From CAZSWS01 sp964610765 (GTDB lineage: Bacteria > Bacteroidota > Bacteroidia > Bacteroidales > Tannerellaceae), in the NCBI GenBank assembly GCA_964610765.1, contig CAZSWS010000072.1, positions 1 to 13,407 of the forward strand: a stretch of 13,407 nt of DNA, read 5' to 3'. The position numbers and the translations under genes are program-made. Positions within the stretch are counted from its first letter, which is position 1; every line of letters starts with the position of its first letter. Shown piece by piece: positions 7,220 to 13,407 of the stretch. The notes beneath the pieces were generated by a model that saw nothing but the letters and a program-made list of their open reading frames with translations, did not search any database and was not told the origin of the DNA.

Positions 7220-10042
7220 TTAAAATTTCAGCCCTGCTTTAATCATCACTGTCCTTGGAGCTGCTACGTCCATAGGTCTGGAGCTGTACTCTTTATTAAG
7301 GAGATTTGTGATAATACATTGGATATCCACTTGATTTGTAACCTGTGCTCCTAAACGAAGGTCCATCACAAAGTAATCTTTGTTGTTTTTCTTCCAATAG
7401 CCATCAATATCACCAAAAATCAAGTCGCGAACATAGTTCATCACATCTTTCTCCGGCTTCACACGTTCGTCTGTCAAGAAGTAGTCCACAGCCAGTGTTT
7501 TGCTTTTCCATGCTAGGTTAGCTCCGATTGAAAACCGCTCCCATTGCAAATCAAGTACCGCCTTGGCAGAGTGTTTTTGTCTGTACTTCAAATATTTTGA
7601 AGTATTCGATTTTGATTTAAAATCAAAAATATCTGTACTGGCTGCTTCTTCACGATTCACTTTGTCTGCATCCATATCACGTGGTTCTGTATATACATAA
7701 CCTAAACTATAGATAAATTTCAAGTGATTGGATATATCACAGAAACCATTGATTGAAAAGTCTACACCATAAATCTCAGCACGACCTACATTAGAGAATT
7801 TCACTCCAATCTGCGGCATGTAACCTGAAGCCAGGATATCTCCCACTTGGCGTAAGTTCGTAACAAAAGGATAATCTTTACTTTGATCGGTACTAATCAC
7901 TCCCACATTAAACTCAATCATGTCTTTATAACGTGTATAGAAAGTAGCCACATCAATGTATCCCATGAATGGACCAAATTTATAAGCTTGCTTCAAACCA
8001 ATTTCCGCATTGTATCCGTGCTCCGGTCTTAACTGCCCATTTGGATAAGCACCTACTCCACCAATATTTTTGATGATAAACTTCTCTGTGATTGACGGAT
8101 AGCGATACCCCTGCCCAAACGATGCGCGCAAGAAGGTATAGTCAGCAAGTTGATAGTTCAAGCCACCGCGAAATACGGGTTTAACCGGGATTTTCTTTCC
8201 AAATATATTGGTCTCAGCTTCCCTTTTATGCTCATCTACTCGATAATACTCAAAACGGCTACCTACCGATATATTCAGTTTATCAAAAAACTGATGGTCA
8301 TACTGCACAAAAAGCCCGATATTATCACTCTCATGCTTTCCGGTATTTCTGGAGTCTGCACCTACATGCTCATAAGTAGCTCCGGCAGTTAACACTGAAT
8401 TTTCAGTAAACTGTTTACTAAACTGATAGTCGAAATAGTAAGAATACGTCTTCTCTGTTCCCGCTTTTATTTTCTCCGGACTAATCGTATTTAGCGCCCA
8501 TTGGGTATAATCACTATGACTACCTAGGGGAGGTGGAGGGTTTTTCATTACCCAAGAAATCAAGTCCACATAATCCGTATGTTTTGCATTCGGGAATATC
8601 TCTGTTCCAATACCTTTGATTGCTTCTACAGCACCCACCAGGTCTTGCTCAAAGAGAGGCATCAAGTCGTCGCCCCATTTGTTCAGGTATTTTTTCAATG
8701 CTGCGTTCGGATCCTGTATTGCGTCAGTTATAGCTTGTACATGCTTATCTCCGGCACCCATATTACGGACTATTTCCACGAGGTTTTTACCTGATGCACT
8801 TTCTGAGATTGCATCTGATTTATAATAGAAGCGTCCTTTGAATTTATGACTGGTGTTATTATCCGGATTGGTATAATTAAAAAATGGGTCAAGATAAAAG
8901 ATATTAGCTTGTCTTCCCATATTAGCTAAAGGTGAACGATCATACACCTCTTTGTCTGAACGCCACAAGAAGAAATCACCAAAATCATTCGATAAGAAGT
9001 TGATATTAAAACCATAATTCAACAGCGGAATATCCGGGTTATGATGCGTTAGGTTTCCTCCAAGACGCATGCGTTTGTTATAGTTTCCTACACGATAGCC
9101 TTCATCAACAAATAGATTGGCTCCACCCGACACGTCATAATTCCCGATTCTACGTGAGTGAGAGAATTCTAATCCATTATATATGGGGTTTCTTACACCA
9201 TACATCAAACTGTTTCTTAAGAAAGGCTCAACCGGATAGGTGTCTTTTTTCCAAAACTCACGACTCCACCAGCGATTATCTTTATTTTCAGGACTGCCAT
9301 AAATACCCACATACGCACTAATATTTGTTTCAGGCTCAATGCTGGGACGTTTCGTACGCACATTGATAATCCCATTCAAAGCAGACGATCCGTATAATAC
9401 AGATGAAGCCCCTTTCAAAACCTCAACCTGCTGAACGTTTTCCATGGGAATGGTATTCCAGTTTATCTCACCTACTCCGGGAGTCAATATAGACATACCA
9501 TCCACCAATATCATACTGCGGCTACCCACACCATAAGTCCATCCGCTACCTCCACGAATAGCCGGTTGCTTATCATTTATTTCAACACCTGAAATAGTTG
9601 AAAGCGCAGCCCGAAGGTCTCTAGGATCTTGACGTGCGATGTTTTCAGGTTTTATTACTTCCATTGAAACGGTAACATCACTTAGTTTCTGCTCAAAGCG
9701 TCCGGCACTTACCACAATTTCATCAAGCAATTCGGTCTTCATAGACATACCGACATTTTGCTCCAACACTTGTTTGCCTGACAAAACTAAAGGGTAGTTT
9801 TCTGTATTATACCCCATATAGCTAAATGTCAATATAATACCATCAGCCGGGACATTTACCTCATACTTCCCTTGAGCATCTGAGAAAGTAGCCTTTACAT
9901 CGCCTTTAAATTTATATGACACATTTACGCCGACTAGTGGTTCTGATGTTTTAACATCATAGATATACCCTGTTACCTTTTGGGCATGCAGACCAAGGGT
10001 AACAAAAAGCATCAAAAACAAAAGAATAGTACTTCTTTTCAT
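7220..10042 (-). CDS. TonB-dependent outer-membrane receptor
   Basis: Outer-membrane active transporter of 940 residues, energised by TonB-ExbB-ExbD; substrate unknown. Residues 1-20 are a signal peptide cut before Gln21. A CarboxypepD_reg-like beta-sandwich spans about 22-100 (VTGYIYDVKTSEPLVGVNV, DAQGKYEVNVP, LTFSYMGY), as in many Bacteroidota receptors. The likely TonB box is DEIVVSAGR (107-115). The plug covers about 118-232, with RGGSGWTYG, ILVDGM, VEVLKGASSVLYGSSALNGIINVRT. A 22-strand-type barrel follows to the C-terminal Phe940 (MIKAGLKF). Within the barrel, residues about 411-528 form a long helix-rich, poorly barrel-like insertion that includes four consecutive prolines at 502-505, probably an extracellular loop. 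The plug looks closer to siderophore/cobalamin-type receptors than to classical SusC, and the length is below the usual SusC length of about 1000. The lipoprotein gene ends 6 bp upstream, so the two genes are translated from one mRNA and likely work together. Confidence 0.93.
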   Translation of the reverse strand: MKRSTILLFLMLFVTLGLHAQKVTGYIYDVKTSEPLVGVNVSYKFKGDVKATFSDAQGKYEVNVPADGIILTFSYMGYNTENYPLVLSGKQVLEQNVGMSMKTELLDEIVVSAGRFEQKLSDVTVSMEVIKPENIARQDPRDLRAALSTISGVEINDKQPAIRGGSGWTYGVGSRSMILVDGMSILTPGVGEINWNTIPMENVQQVEVLKGASSVLYGSSALNGIINVRTKRPSIEPETNISAYVGIYGSPENKDNRWWSREFWKKDTYPVEPFLRNSLMYGVRNPIYNGLEFSHSRRIGNYDVSGGANLFVDEGYRVGNYNKRMRLGGNLTHHNPDIPLLNYGFNINFLSNDFGDFFLWRSDKEVYDRSPLANMGRQANIFYLDPFFNYTNPDNNTSHKFKGRFYYKSDAISESASGKNLVEIVRNMGAGDKHVQAITDAIQDPNAALKKYLNKWGDDLMPLFEQDLVGAVEAIKGIGTEIFPNAKHTDYVDLISWVMKNPPPPLGSHSDYTQWALNTISPEKIKAGTEKTYSYYFDYQFSKQFTENSVLTAGATYEHVGADSRNTGKHESDNIGLFVQYDHQFFDKLNISVGSRFEYYRVDEHKREAETNIFGKKIPVKPVFRGGLNYQLADYTFLRASFGQGYRYPSITEKFIIKNIGGVGAYPNGQLRPEHGYNAEIGLKQAYKFGPFMGYIDVATFYTRYKDMIEFNVGVISTDQSKDYPFVTNLRQVGDILASGYMPQIGVKFSNVGRAEIYGVDFSINGFCDISNHLKFIYSLGYVYTEPRDMDADKVNREEAASTDIFDFKSKSNTSKYLKYRQKHSAKAVLDLQWERFSIGANLAWKSKTLAVDYFLTDERVKPEKDVMNYVRDLIFGDIDGYWKKNNKDYFVMDLRLGAQVTNQVDIQCIITNLLNKEYSSRPMDVAAPRTVMIKAGLKF

Positions 10043-10048
10043 AATATA

Positions 10049-11254
10049 TTACTTCTTTTTATTTTTCAATTTGATTAGTTCTTTCCTCAACTCTTCTTTC
10101 GTAAGTTCAGGATTGGCAGGAGATTCTGCCTCATCCGTCCGTTGAACATTGAATCGCAGCTCACATGATTCGCATGAATATATCAGCTGACCAAACTCTG
10201 TTAAGAAGCCTGTGATAAATTCTTTTGTTATGCCAAGTTCCCCAATAATACCCTCACTATCAATATTAATATTGCTGAGCAGCGGTGTTATTACATTCAT
10301 CAAAGAAGAGACATAAGGAACCATCATCTCTTTCGTTACATAGACTGACAAGTGGTTTTTATCTTCTGAAACAGTCATTTTCATAGGCAGTCCCTTATAA
10401 GCTTTAGAAATTAAATCATAAAGTGGCAATAAGTCTTTACCTATATCAAAGCCTGATGGTTCTGCTGACGCCGGCGCATTTTTAACTTCCGGAGTTTCTG
10501 TAAACTTACGCAAGATTGAGTCAAGAGCTACAGCGATATATATTTCGTCTTCTTTCGTATTGTAACGAACCATTCCAGGGTTCGAGCTTCCACTAGGGAT
10601 GAGATCTCCAAAATTGCCTCCCCATGAAGCAGTAAGCTCACCTGCTTTTTGCAAATCAATATTCAGTTTTACAAACATCCCCAGCATTGGTCCGATTGAT
10701 TGATTCAGGATATACTCCAAGTTGGCCTCAGCTGTTGGATCAACTTCACCATTCACCGGAATTTTATCATATCCAAAAAAGCCATACATGTTGATATACT
10801 CATTGCCTTCACTGGGTGTTACATGAAATTCGATTGGAGATGAATCCAGCGTCCATATGCCTACCGCATCAGACAACAATTCAAAATCTACATCAACAGT
10901 CAAAAGTCCTTCTATAAGCGAACCTTCTATTTTCACCGAGCGGTCTGCTGTTATACTTTCTGCTCCAAATGAATAGCCATTAGGTCCTATAAGTTTACCT
11001 AATTCTACATTCGAAAACACCAATTGGTCTTCACCCGGTATTACATTCATTACAGTGATTTCTGCAACTCTCAAATCAGCAGTTTGAAAGTTTACACTTT
11101 TGTGATTTCTTTCCACTCCATTCAGTACGAGTTTCAATTCCGACATACGATATACTTTCGAAATTTCTTGACCTGGTGTTATTTTTTCATCATCACAACC
11201 GGTCAACACAACCAATAACAGAACGGATAATAAGAGAAACGTTTTTTTCATCAT
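10049..11254 (-). CDS. Lipoprotein, DUF4925-like, receptor partner
   Basis: Lipoprotein of 401 residues. The signal ends in lipobox LTGC with Cys20 as the lipidated residue, followed by Asp-Asp-Glu. That acidic run resembles the Bacteroides surface-lipoprotein export signal and suggests the outer face of the outer membrane. Residues about 30-145 are beta-rich (KLVLNGVERNHKSVNF, VMNVIPGEDQLVFSNVELG) and, from memory, resemble DUF4925 proteins of Bacteroides. A second half at 170-370 has alternating helices and strands. There is no SusD/RagB TPR signature. Apart from Cys20 the only cysteines are Cys361 and Cys364 (SCESCEL), which could bind metal or form a disulfide. The C-terminal tail (385-401) is highly charged and ends in five basic or polar residues. 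Two ATGs lie side by side (11254 and 11251); either gives the same mature protein. It is the first gene of a two-gene unit with the TonB receptor, so a ligand-capture role is inferred. The family name is tentative. Confidence 0.8.
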   Translation of the reverse strand: MMKKTFLLLSVLLLVVLTGCDDEKITPGQEISKVYRMSELKLVLNGVERNHKSVNFQTADLRVAEITVMNVIPGEDQLVFSNVELGKLIGPNGYSFGAESITADRSVKIEGSLIEGLLTVDVDFELLSDAVGIWTLDSSPIEFHVTPSEGNEYINMYGFFGYDKIPVNGEVDPTAEANLEYILNQSIGPMLGMFVKLNIDLQKAGELTASWGGNFGDLIPSGSSNPGMVRYNTKEDEIYIAVALDSILRKFTETPEVKNAPASAEPSGFDIGKDLLPLYDLISKAYKGLPMKMTVSEDKNHLSVYVTKEMMVPYVSSLMNVITPLLSNINIDSEGIIGELGITKEFITGFLTEFGQLIYSCESCELRFNVQRTDEAESPANPELTKEELRKELIKLKNKKK

Positions 11255-11310
11255 ATATATTATTCGTGATTAATTATAATTGGGGTTCTGCAAGCAATTA
11301 TTTAAGTGGG

Positions 11311-11337
11311 CAAAGATAGCAAACATTCATTCACAAA
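11311..11337 (-). promoter_or_regulatory. Promoter of the lipoprotein-receptor operon
   Basis: On the minus strand TATCTTTG (11318-11311) matches TAnnTTTG exactly. A TTTG at 11337-11334 could be the -33 element, but the gap of 16 bases is shorter than the usual 19-21. Transcription would start near 11304, giving a leader of about 50 bases. The weak spacing could mean that an activator is needed. Confidence 0.55.
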
Positions 11338-11382
11338 AGCCCTCATAGCCAGATTCTCCGGCTTCATTTATGTTTTTTAAAC

Positions 11383-12222
11383 CTATTCTGACAAAAGTAA
11401 ATAAATGCCTTTTTCGTCTATTCGAATAAGTTGTTTTTTATACAAAGTACCGATGGCTTGCTTAAAAGCTTTTTTACTGCTATTAAATAATTGATAAATA
11501 ATTTCCGGATCGGTTTTATCATTCACCGGGATAAATCCTTGTTGCTTTCGAAGTTCATCCAACACTTGTTCGGCCAGACCGCCTATTTTAACAAATCCAA
11601 GAGGCGTCACACTCAAATCAATCTTTGTATCTTCTCTCACATTTTTTATAAAACCTTTCAACGACTGTCCTATCTCCAAGCGAGTAAACACCTCATTTCG
11701 GTATAACAGTCCGGAATGTTTATTCTCAATGATGGCTTTAAAGCCCAGCTCATTTTCCTCATAAATAAGCAGAGAGACCTCTTGATTATATGTGTATTCA
11801 GGAGGAATATTGTTCAAGAATTTATCTACTTTTGAAGAGGCTACCACACGTCCTGTCAGCTCATCTTCACGCACATAAACCACATATTTCCGTCCGGCCA
11901 ACATTTCTACTTTCTGCTCTCTGAAAGGAACTAACAAATCCTTCATAATGCCCCAGTCCAAAAAAGCGCCCACCGAGGTTGCCTCTCTGACTTCCAAAAA
12001 GGCAAATTCTTCCACGGCAGCATAAGGTCGTTCAGTAGTTGCTATCAAGCGCCCTTCATTATCATGGTATATAAAGACAGTGAGCGTATCGCCTACAGAC
12101 ACATCGGCAGGAACGTAGCGCGTTGGCAGTAATATTTCGCCTTGATCTCCTCCGTCCAGGTATAATCCAAAATCCACTTCTTTGTTTACGACCAACTGAT
12201 TGTATTGTCCTATCTTTACCAT
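11383..12222 (-). CDS. CvfB/YitL-type S1 RNA-binding protein
   Basis: Cytoplasmic RNA-binding protein of 279 residues related to CvfB/YitL. In Firmicutes, members bind RNA and affect virulence-factor and translation-related expression; the role in Bacteroidota is not established. Numbered from the chosen start, there are three S1-like beta-barrels at about 3-65, 70-135 and 145-205. A C-terminal winged helix follows (about 210-279) with the hallmark run GFIPVNDKTDPEIIYQLF, then SKKAFKQAIGTLYKKQLI. The frame is open 21 codons further upstream to an ATG at 12285. That start would precede the -7 element at 12257-12264 and adds a cysteine-rich hydrophobic leader foreign to the family, so the ATG at 12222 (MVKIGQYNQL) is preferred. 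The stop lies 128 bp before the lipoprotein gene on the same strand, with a separate promoter between them. The two are probably independent. Confidence 0.88.
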   Translation of the reverse strand: MVKIGQYNQLVVNKEVDFGLYLDGGDQGEILLPTRYVPADVSVGDTLTVFIYHDNEGRLIATTERPYAAVEEFAFLEVREATSVGAFLDWGIMKDLLVPFREQKVEMLAGRKYVVYVREDELTGRVVASSKVDKFLNNIPPEYTYNQEVSLLIYEENELGFKAIIENKHSGLLYRNEVFTRLEIGQSLKGFIKNVREDTKIDLSVTPLGFVKIGGLAEQVLDELRKQQGFIPVNDKTDPEIIYQLFNSSKKAFKQAIGTLYKKQLIRIDEKGIYLLLSE

Positions 12223-12256
12223 GTTTACTATTTTAAATTCGCACATAAAAAACAAA

Positions 12257-12264
12257 CAAACATA
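12257..12264 (-). promoter_or_regulatory. -7 promoter element of the S1 protein gene
   Basis: On the minus strand TATGTTTG (12264-12257) fits TAnnTTTG exactly. Transcription would start near 12250, leaving a leader of about 28 bases before the ATG at 12222. No convincing -33 TTTG is present at the usual distance. Confidence 0.5.
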
Positions 12265-12535
12265 CCTATATTTTACGAGATTCATAGCTAAAAGTCACTT
12301 TTTATACACACTAATTTACATATCAACTTCTGTTTATAAGTGGGTTACGAATGTTTAGCAAGACTGACTAGCAAGCATACACATAGTCAGAATAGACTTT
12401 TCTCTTCATCTAATAATACACAGGTTTTCATCCCTTCAACAAAGAATCTATTTCCCCTGTACAACAACTATAGATATAAACTATTAACTTAGAGGCTTAA
12501 TAGGATGTTGTAGTAAGAATGTCTGATGAATCCAT
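12265..12535. other. Divergent intergenic region without a gene
   Basis: Part of the roughly 416-bp non-coding stretch between the two divergent start codons (12222 and 12639). It is AT-rich and shows no ORF with family-like character and no tRNA. It holds a 7-bp perfect inverted repeat (12364-12390) and the approaches to both promoters. Its length, more than two promoters need, leaves room for regulator sites or a small RNA, but none could be identified. Confidence 0.5.
12364..12390. repeat. Perfect 7-bp inverted repeat, possible operator
   Basis: CTGACTA (12364-12370) is mirrored by TAGTCAG (12384-12390) around a 13-base spacer. The half-site centre distance is 20 bp, two helical turns, which fits a dimeric regulator as well as a hairpin. 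It lies between the divergent S1-protein and SpsF-like promoters. Confidence 0.35.
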
Positions 12536-12543
12536 TATTTTTG
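12536..12543 (+). promoter_or_regulatory. -7 promoter element of the SpsF-like gene
   Basis: TATTTTTG at 12536-12543 matches TAnnTTTG exactly. The -33 region is poor: the nearest TTG, at 12508-12510, is 25 bases away. Transcription would start near 12550, giving a leader of about 90 bases. Confidence 0.5.
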
Positions 12544-12555
12544 CATAGAATATCC

Positions 12556-12585
12556 AGGTCATTTCTAACAGACTGAAATAGACCT
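12556..12585 (+). promoter_or_regulatory. Leader hairpin ahead of the SpsF-like gene
   Basis: AGGTCATTTC (12556-12565) pairs with GAAATAGACCT (12575-12585), forming a 10-bp stem with one bulged A (12580) and a 9-base loop TAACAGACT. It would sit at the very 5' end of the transcript predicted from the TATTTTTG element. No long T-run follows, so it looks like an mRNA-stabilising or regulatory leader structure and not a complete terminator. Confidence 0.5.
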
Positions 12586-12638
12586 TACTTTATTAAAAAA
12601 AGAACAGGAAGCGCAGGAAACTCTTGCAGCTATTAAAC

Positions 12639-13391
12639 ATGAACAAAGCAATCATTATTCAAGCCAGAACAGGCTCGACTCGACTTCATAACAAAATACT
12701 ACTGCCTTTCTACAAAGGGAAGCGCATCATAGACATCTTGATTGAAAACATCCAGAAAGCTGTCCCTAACACTCCCATCATCATAGCCACATCAACAGCT
12801 CCCGACGATAAAGTATTCACAGACATTGCCGCCGAAGCTGGCATCCGGTGTTTTCGGGGAGACGAAGAGAATGTGCTTCAGCGATTTGTTTCAGCAGCCA
12901 ATGCAAACAATGTAGATCTACTGGTTCGTGTCTGTTCTGACAATCCATTTTTACAAGCAAATACGTTCCCCACCCTGCTGCAAGAAGCAGAAAAAAACAA
13001 GGCTGACTATGTTTCTTATGGCTTTTCTGATGGTACGCCCGTTATCAAATCTCATCTCGGACTTTTCAGTGAAGCCGTTACGTTGGAAGCATTAGAAAAA
13101 GCATCTACATGCACCACTGACAAACTATATCTTGAACACGTTACAAACTATTTATACACTCATCAAGACGACTTCGACATTCGTTTACTCCAGCTACCCA
13201 AACAAGTAGAAGAAAGAAAAGATTTGAGATTTACGCTAGACACTCCAGATGACTTTTCGCTTTTACAAGAAGTCTACAAAAGATGGATTGAAGAGACAGA
13301 TAGAAGCCTGGAGTCATTGATTCGTTTGGTAGAGTCTGAGAGTAAGTATAAAAACAGCATGAAAAAGAATATTCAACAAAACACCAAATAA
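12639..13391 (+). CDS. SpsF-like cytidylyltransferase-family protein
   Basis: Cytoplasmic nucleotidyltransferase of 250 residues in the SpsF/CMP-sugar synthetase-like family. Such proteins are thought to load a nucleotide onto an acidic or amino sugar for surface polysaccharide or glycoprotein synthesis. The N-terminal nucleotide-binding segment is IIIQARTGSTRLHNKIL (5-21), in which the common RLPGK reads RLHNK. Further family segments are RGDEENVLQRF (73-83), RVCSDNPFL (97-105) with Asp101 as likely Mg2+ ligand, EHVTNYLY (166-173) and RFTLDTPDDFSLL (197-209). The ATG at 12639 is preferred over an in-frame TTG 15 bases upstream because the family begins directly at the beta strand that follows it. 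The next gene starts 9 bp after the stop behind a clear ribosome-binding site, so this is probably the first gene of a glycan operon. The exact sugar is unknown. Confidence 0.85.
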   Translation: MNKAIIIQARTGSTRLHNKILLPFYKGKRIIDILIENIQKAVPNTPIIIATSTAPDDKVFTDIAAEAGIRCFRGDEENVLQRFVSAANANNVDLLVRVCSDNPFLQANTFPTLLQEAEKNKADYVSYGFSDGTPVIKSHLGLFSEAVTLEALEKASTCTTDKLYLEHVTNYLYTHQDDFDIRLLQLPKQVEERKDLRFTLDTPDDFSLLQEVYKRWIEETDRSLESLIRLVESESKYKNSMKKNIQQNTK

Positions 13392-13400
13392 GGAGAACGT

Positions 13401-13407
13401 ATGAAAC
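13401..13407 (+). CDS. Start of a further gene, cut by the window edge
   Basis: ATG AAA C at 13401-13407 follows AAGGAGA (13390-13396) at good Shine-Dalgarno spacing, 9 bp after the SpsF-like stop. Only two codons are visible, so no product can be named. By context it should belong to the same sugar-activation or glycan pathway. Confidence 0.5.

Noticed and set aside
8527..8540. Plus-strand G-tracts (GGGG, GG, GG, GGG) as a possible G-quadruplex
   Set aside because: They are the complement of four proline codons in the receptor gene, and at most a two-layer quadruplex could form on the template strand; there is no independent sign of function.
11341..11365. Possible hairpin (AGCC...GGCT) as a terminator for the S1 protein gene
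   Set aside because: The stem is short with a mismatch, no T-run follows on the minus strand, and it overlaps the -33 side of the next promoter.
12223..12285. N-terminal extension of the S1 RNA-binding protein with a hydrophobic, cysteine-containing leader
   Set aside because: The extension lies at or upstream of the predicted transcription start and is not family-like; the ATG at 12222 gives the expected N-terminus.

Overview
The window looks like chromosomal DNA of a gut-type Bacteroidales bacterium (Bacteroides or a close relative). The base composition is AT-rich. Several start regions carry the Bacteroides-type -7 promoter element TAnnTTTG. Shine-Dalgarno sites are mostly absent. The gene content (DUF1680/GH127 glycosidases, a CarboxypepD_reg-type TonB-dependent receptor, acid-tagged lipoproteins) is typical of that group. 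The species cannot be named from the sequence alone.

Layout. (1) 1-4156, plus strand: a promoter followed by two adjacent exported glycosidases of the GH127 clan, 2 bp apart. The first is a lipoprotein with a complete GH127 beta-L-arabinofuranosidase active site. The second is a secreted protein of a more distant DUF1680 subgroup. (2) 4191-5477, plus strand: panC and panD, which together cover beta-alanine formation and its condensation with pantoate to make vitamin B5. (3) 5555-6877, plus strand: a MATE-family multidrug/metabolite efflux protein. (4) 6884-7124: a tRNA-Pro(CGG) with its own promoter, a short decayed tRNA-like remnant behind it, and a long perfect bidirectional terminator. (5) 7167-11337, minus strand: a two-gene unit made of a lipoprotein (DUF4925-like) followed 6 bp later by a 940-residue TonB-dependent outer-membrane receptor, with a promoter upstream and a terminator downstream. 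(6) 11383-12264, minus strand: a CvfB/YitL-type S1 RNA-binding protein with its own promoter. (7) 12223-12638: a divergent intergenic region of about 416 bp holding both promoters, an inverted repeat and a leader hairpin. (8) 12639-end, plus strand: an SpsF-like nucleotidyltransferase followed by the first bases of another gene with a strong Shine-Dalgarno, probably the start of a surface-glycan biosynthesis operon that runs out of the window.

How the genes work together. The two GH127-clan enzymes probably act one after the other on an arabinose-containing plant glycan in the periplasm or at the cell surface. They have no SusC/SusD pair beside them here. The lipoprotein and TonB receptor form an uptake-like pair resembling SusD/SusC in logic, but the lipoprotein is not SusD-like and the substrate is unknown. 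This pair, with an unusual helix- and proline-rich insertion in the receptor barrel and a lone CxxC in the lipoprotein, is the least explained part of the window. The remaining genes are ordinary housekeeping. No CRISPR array, insertion sequence, integrase or phage gene was seen.
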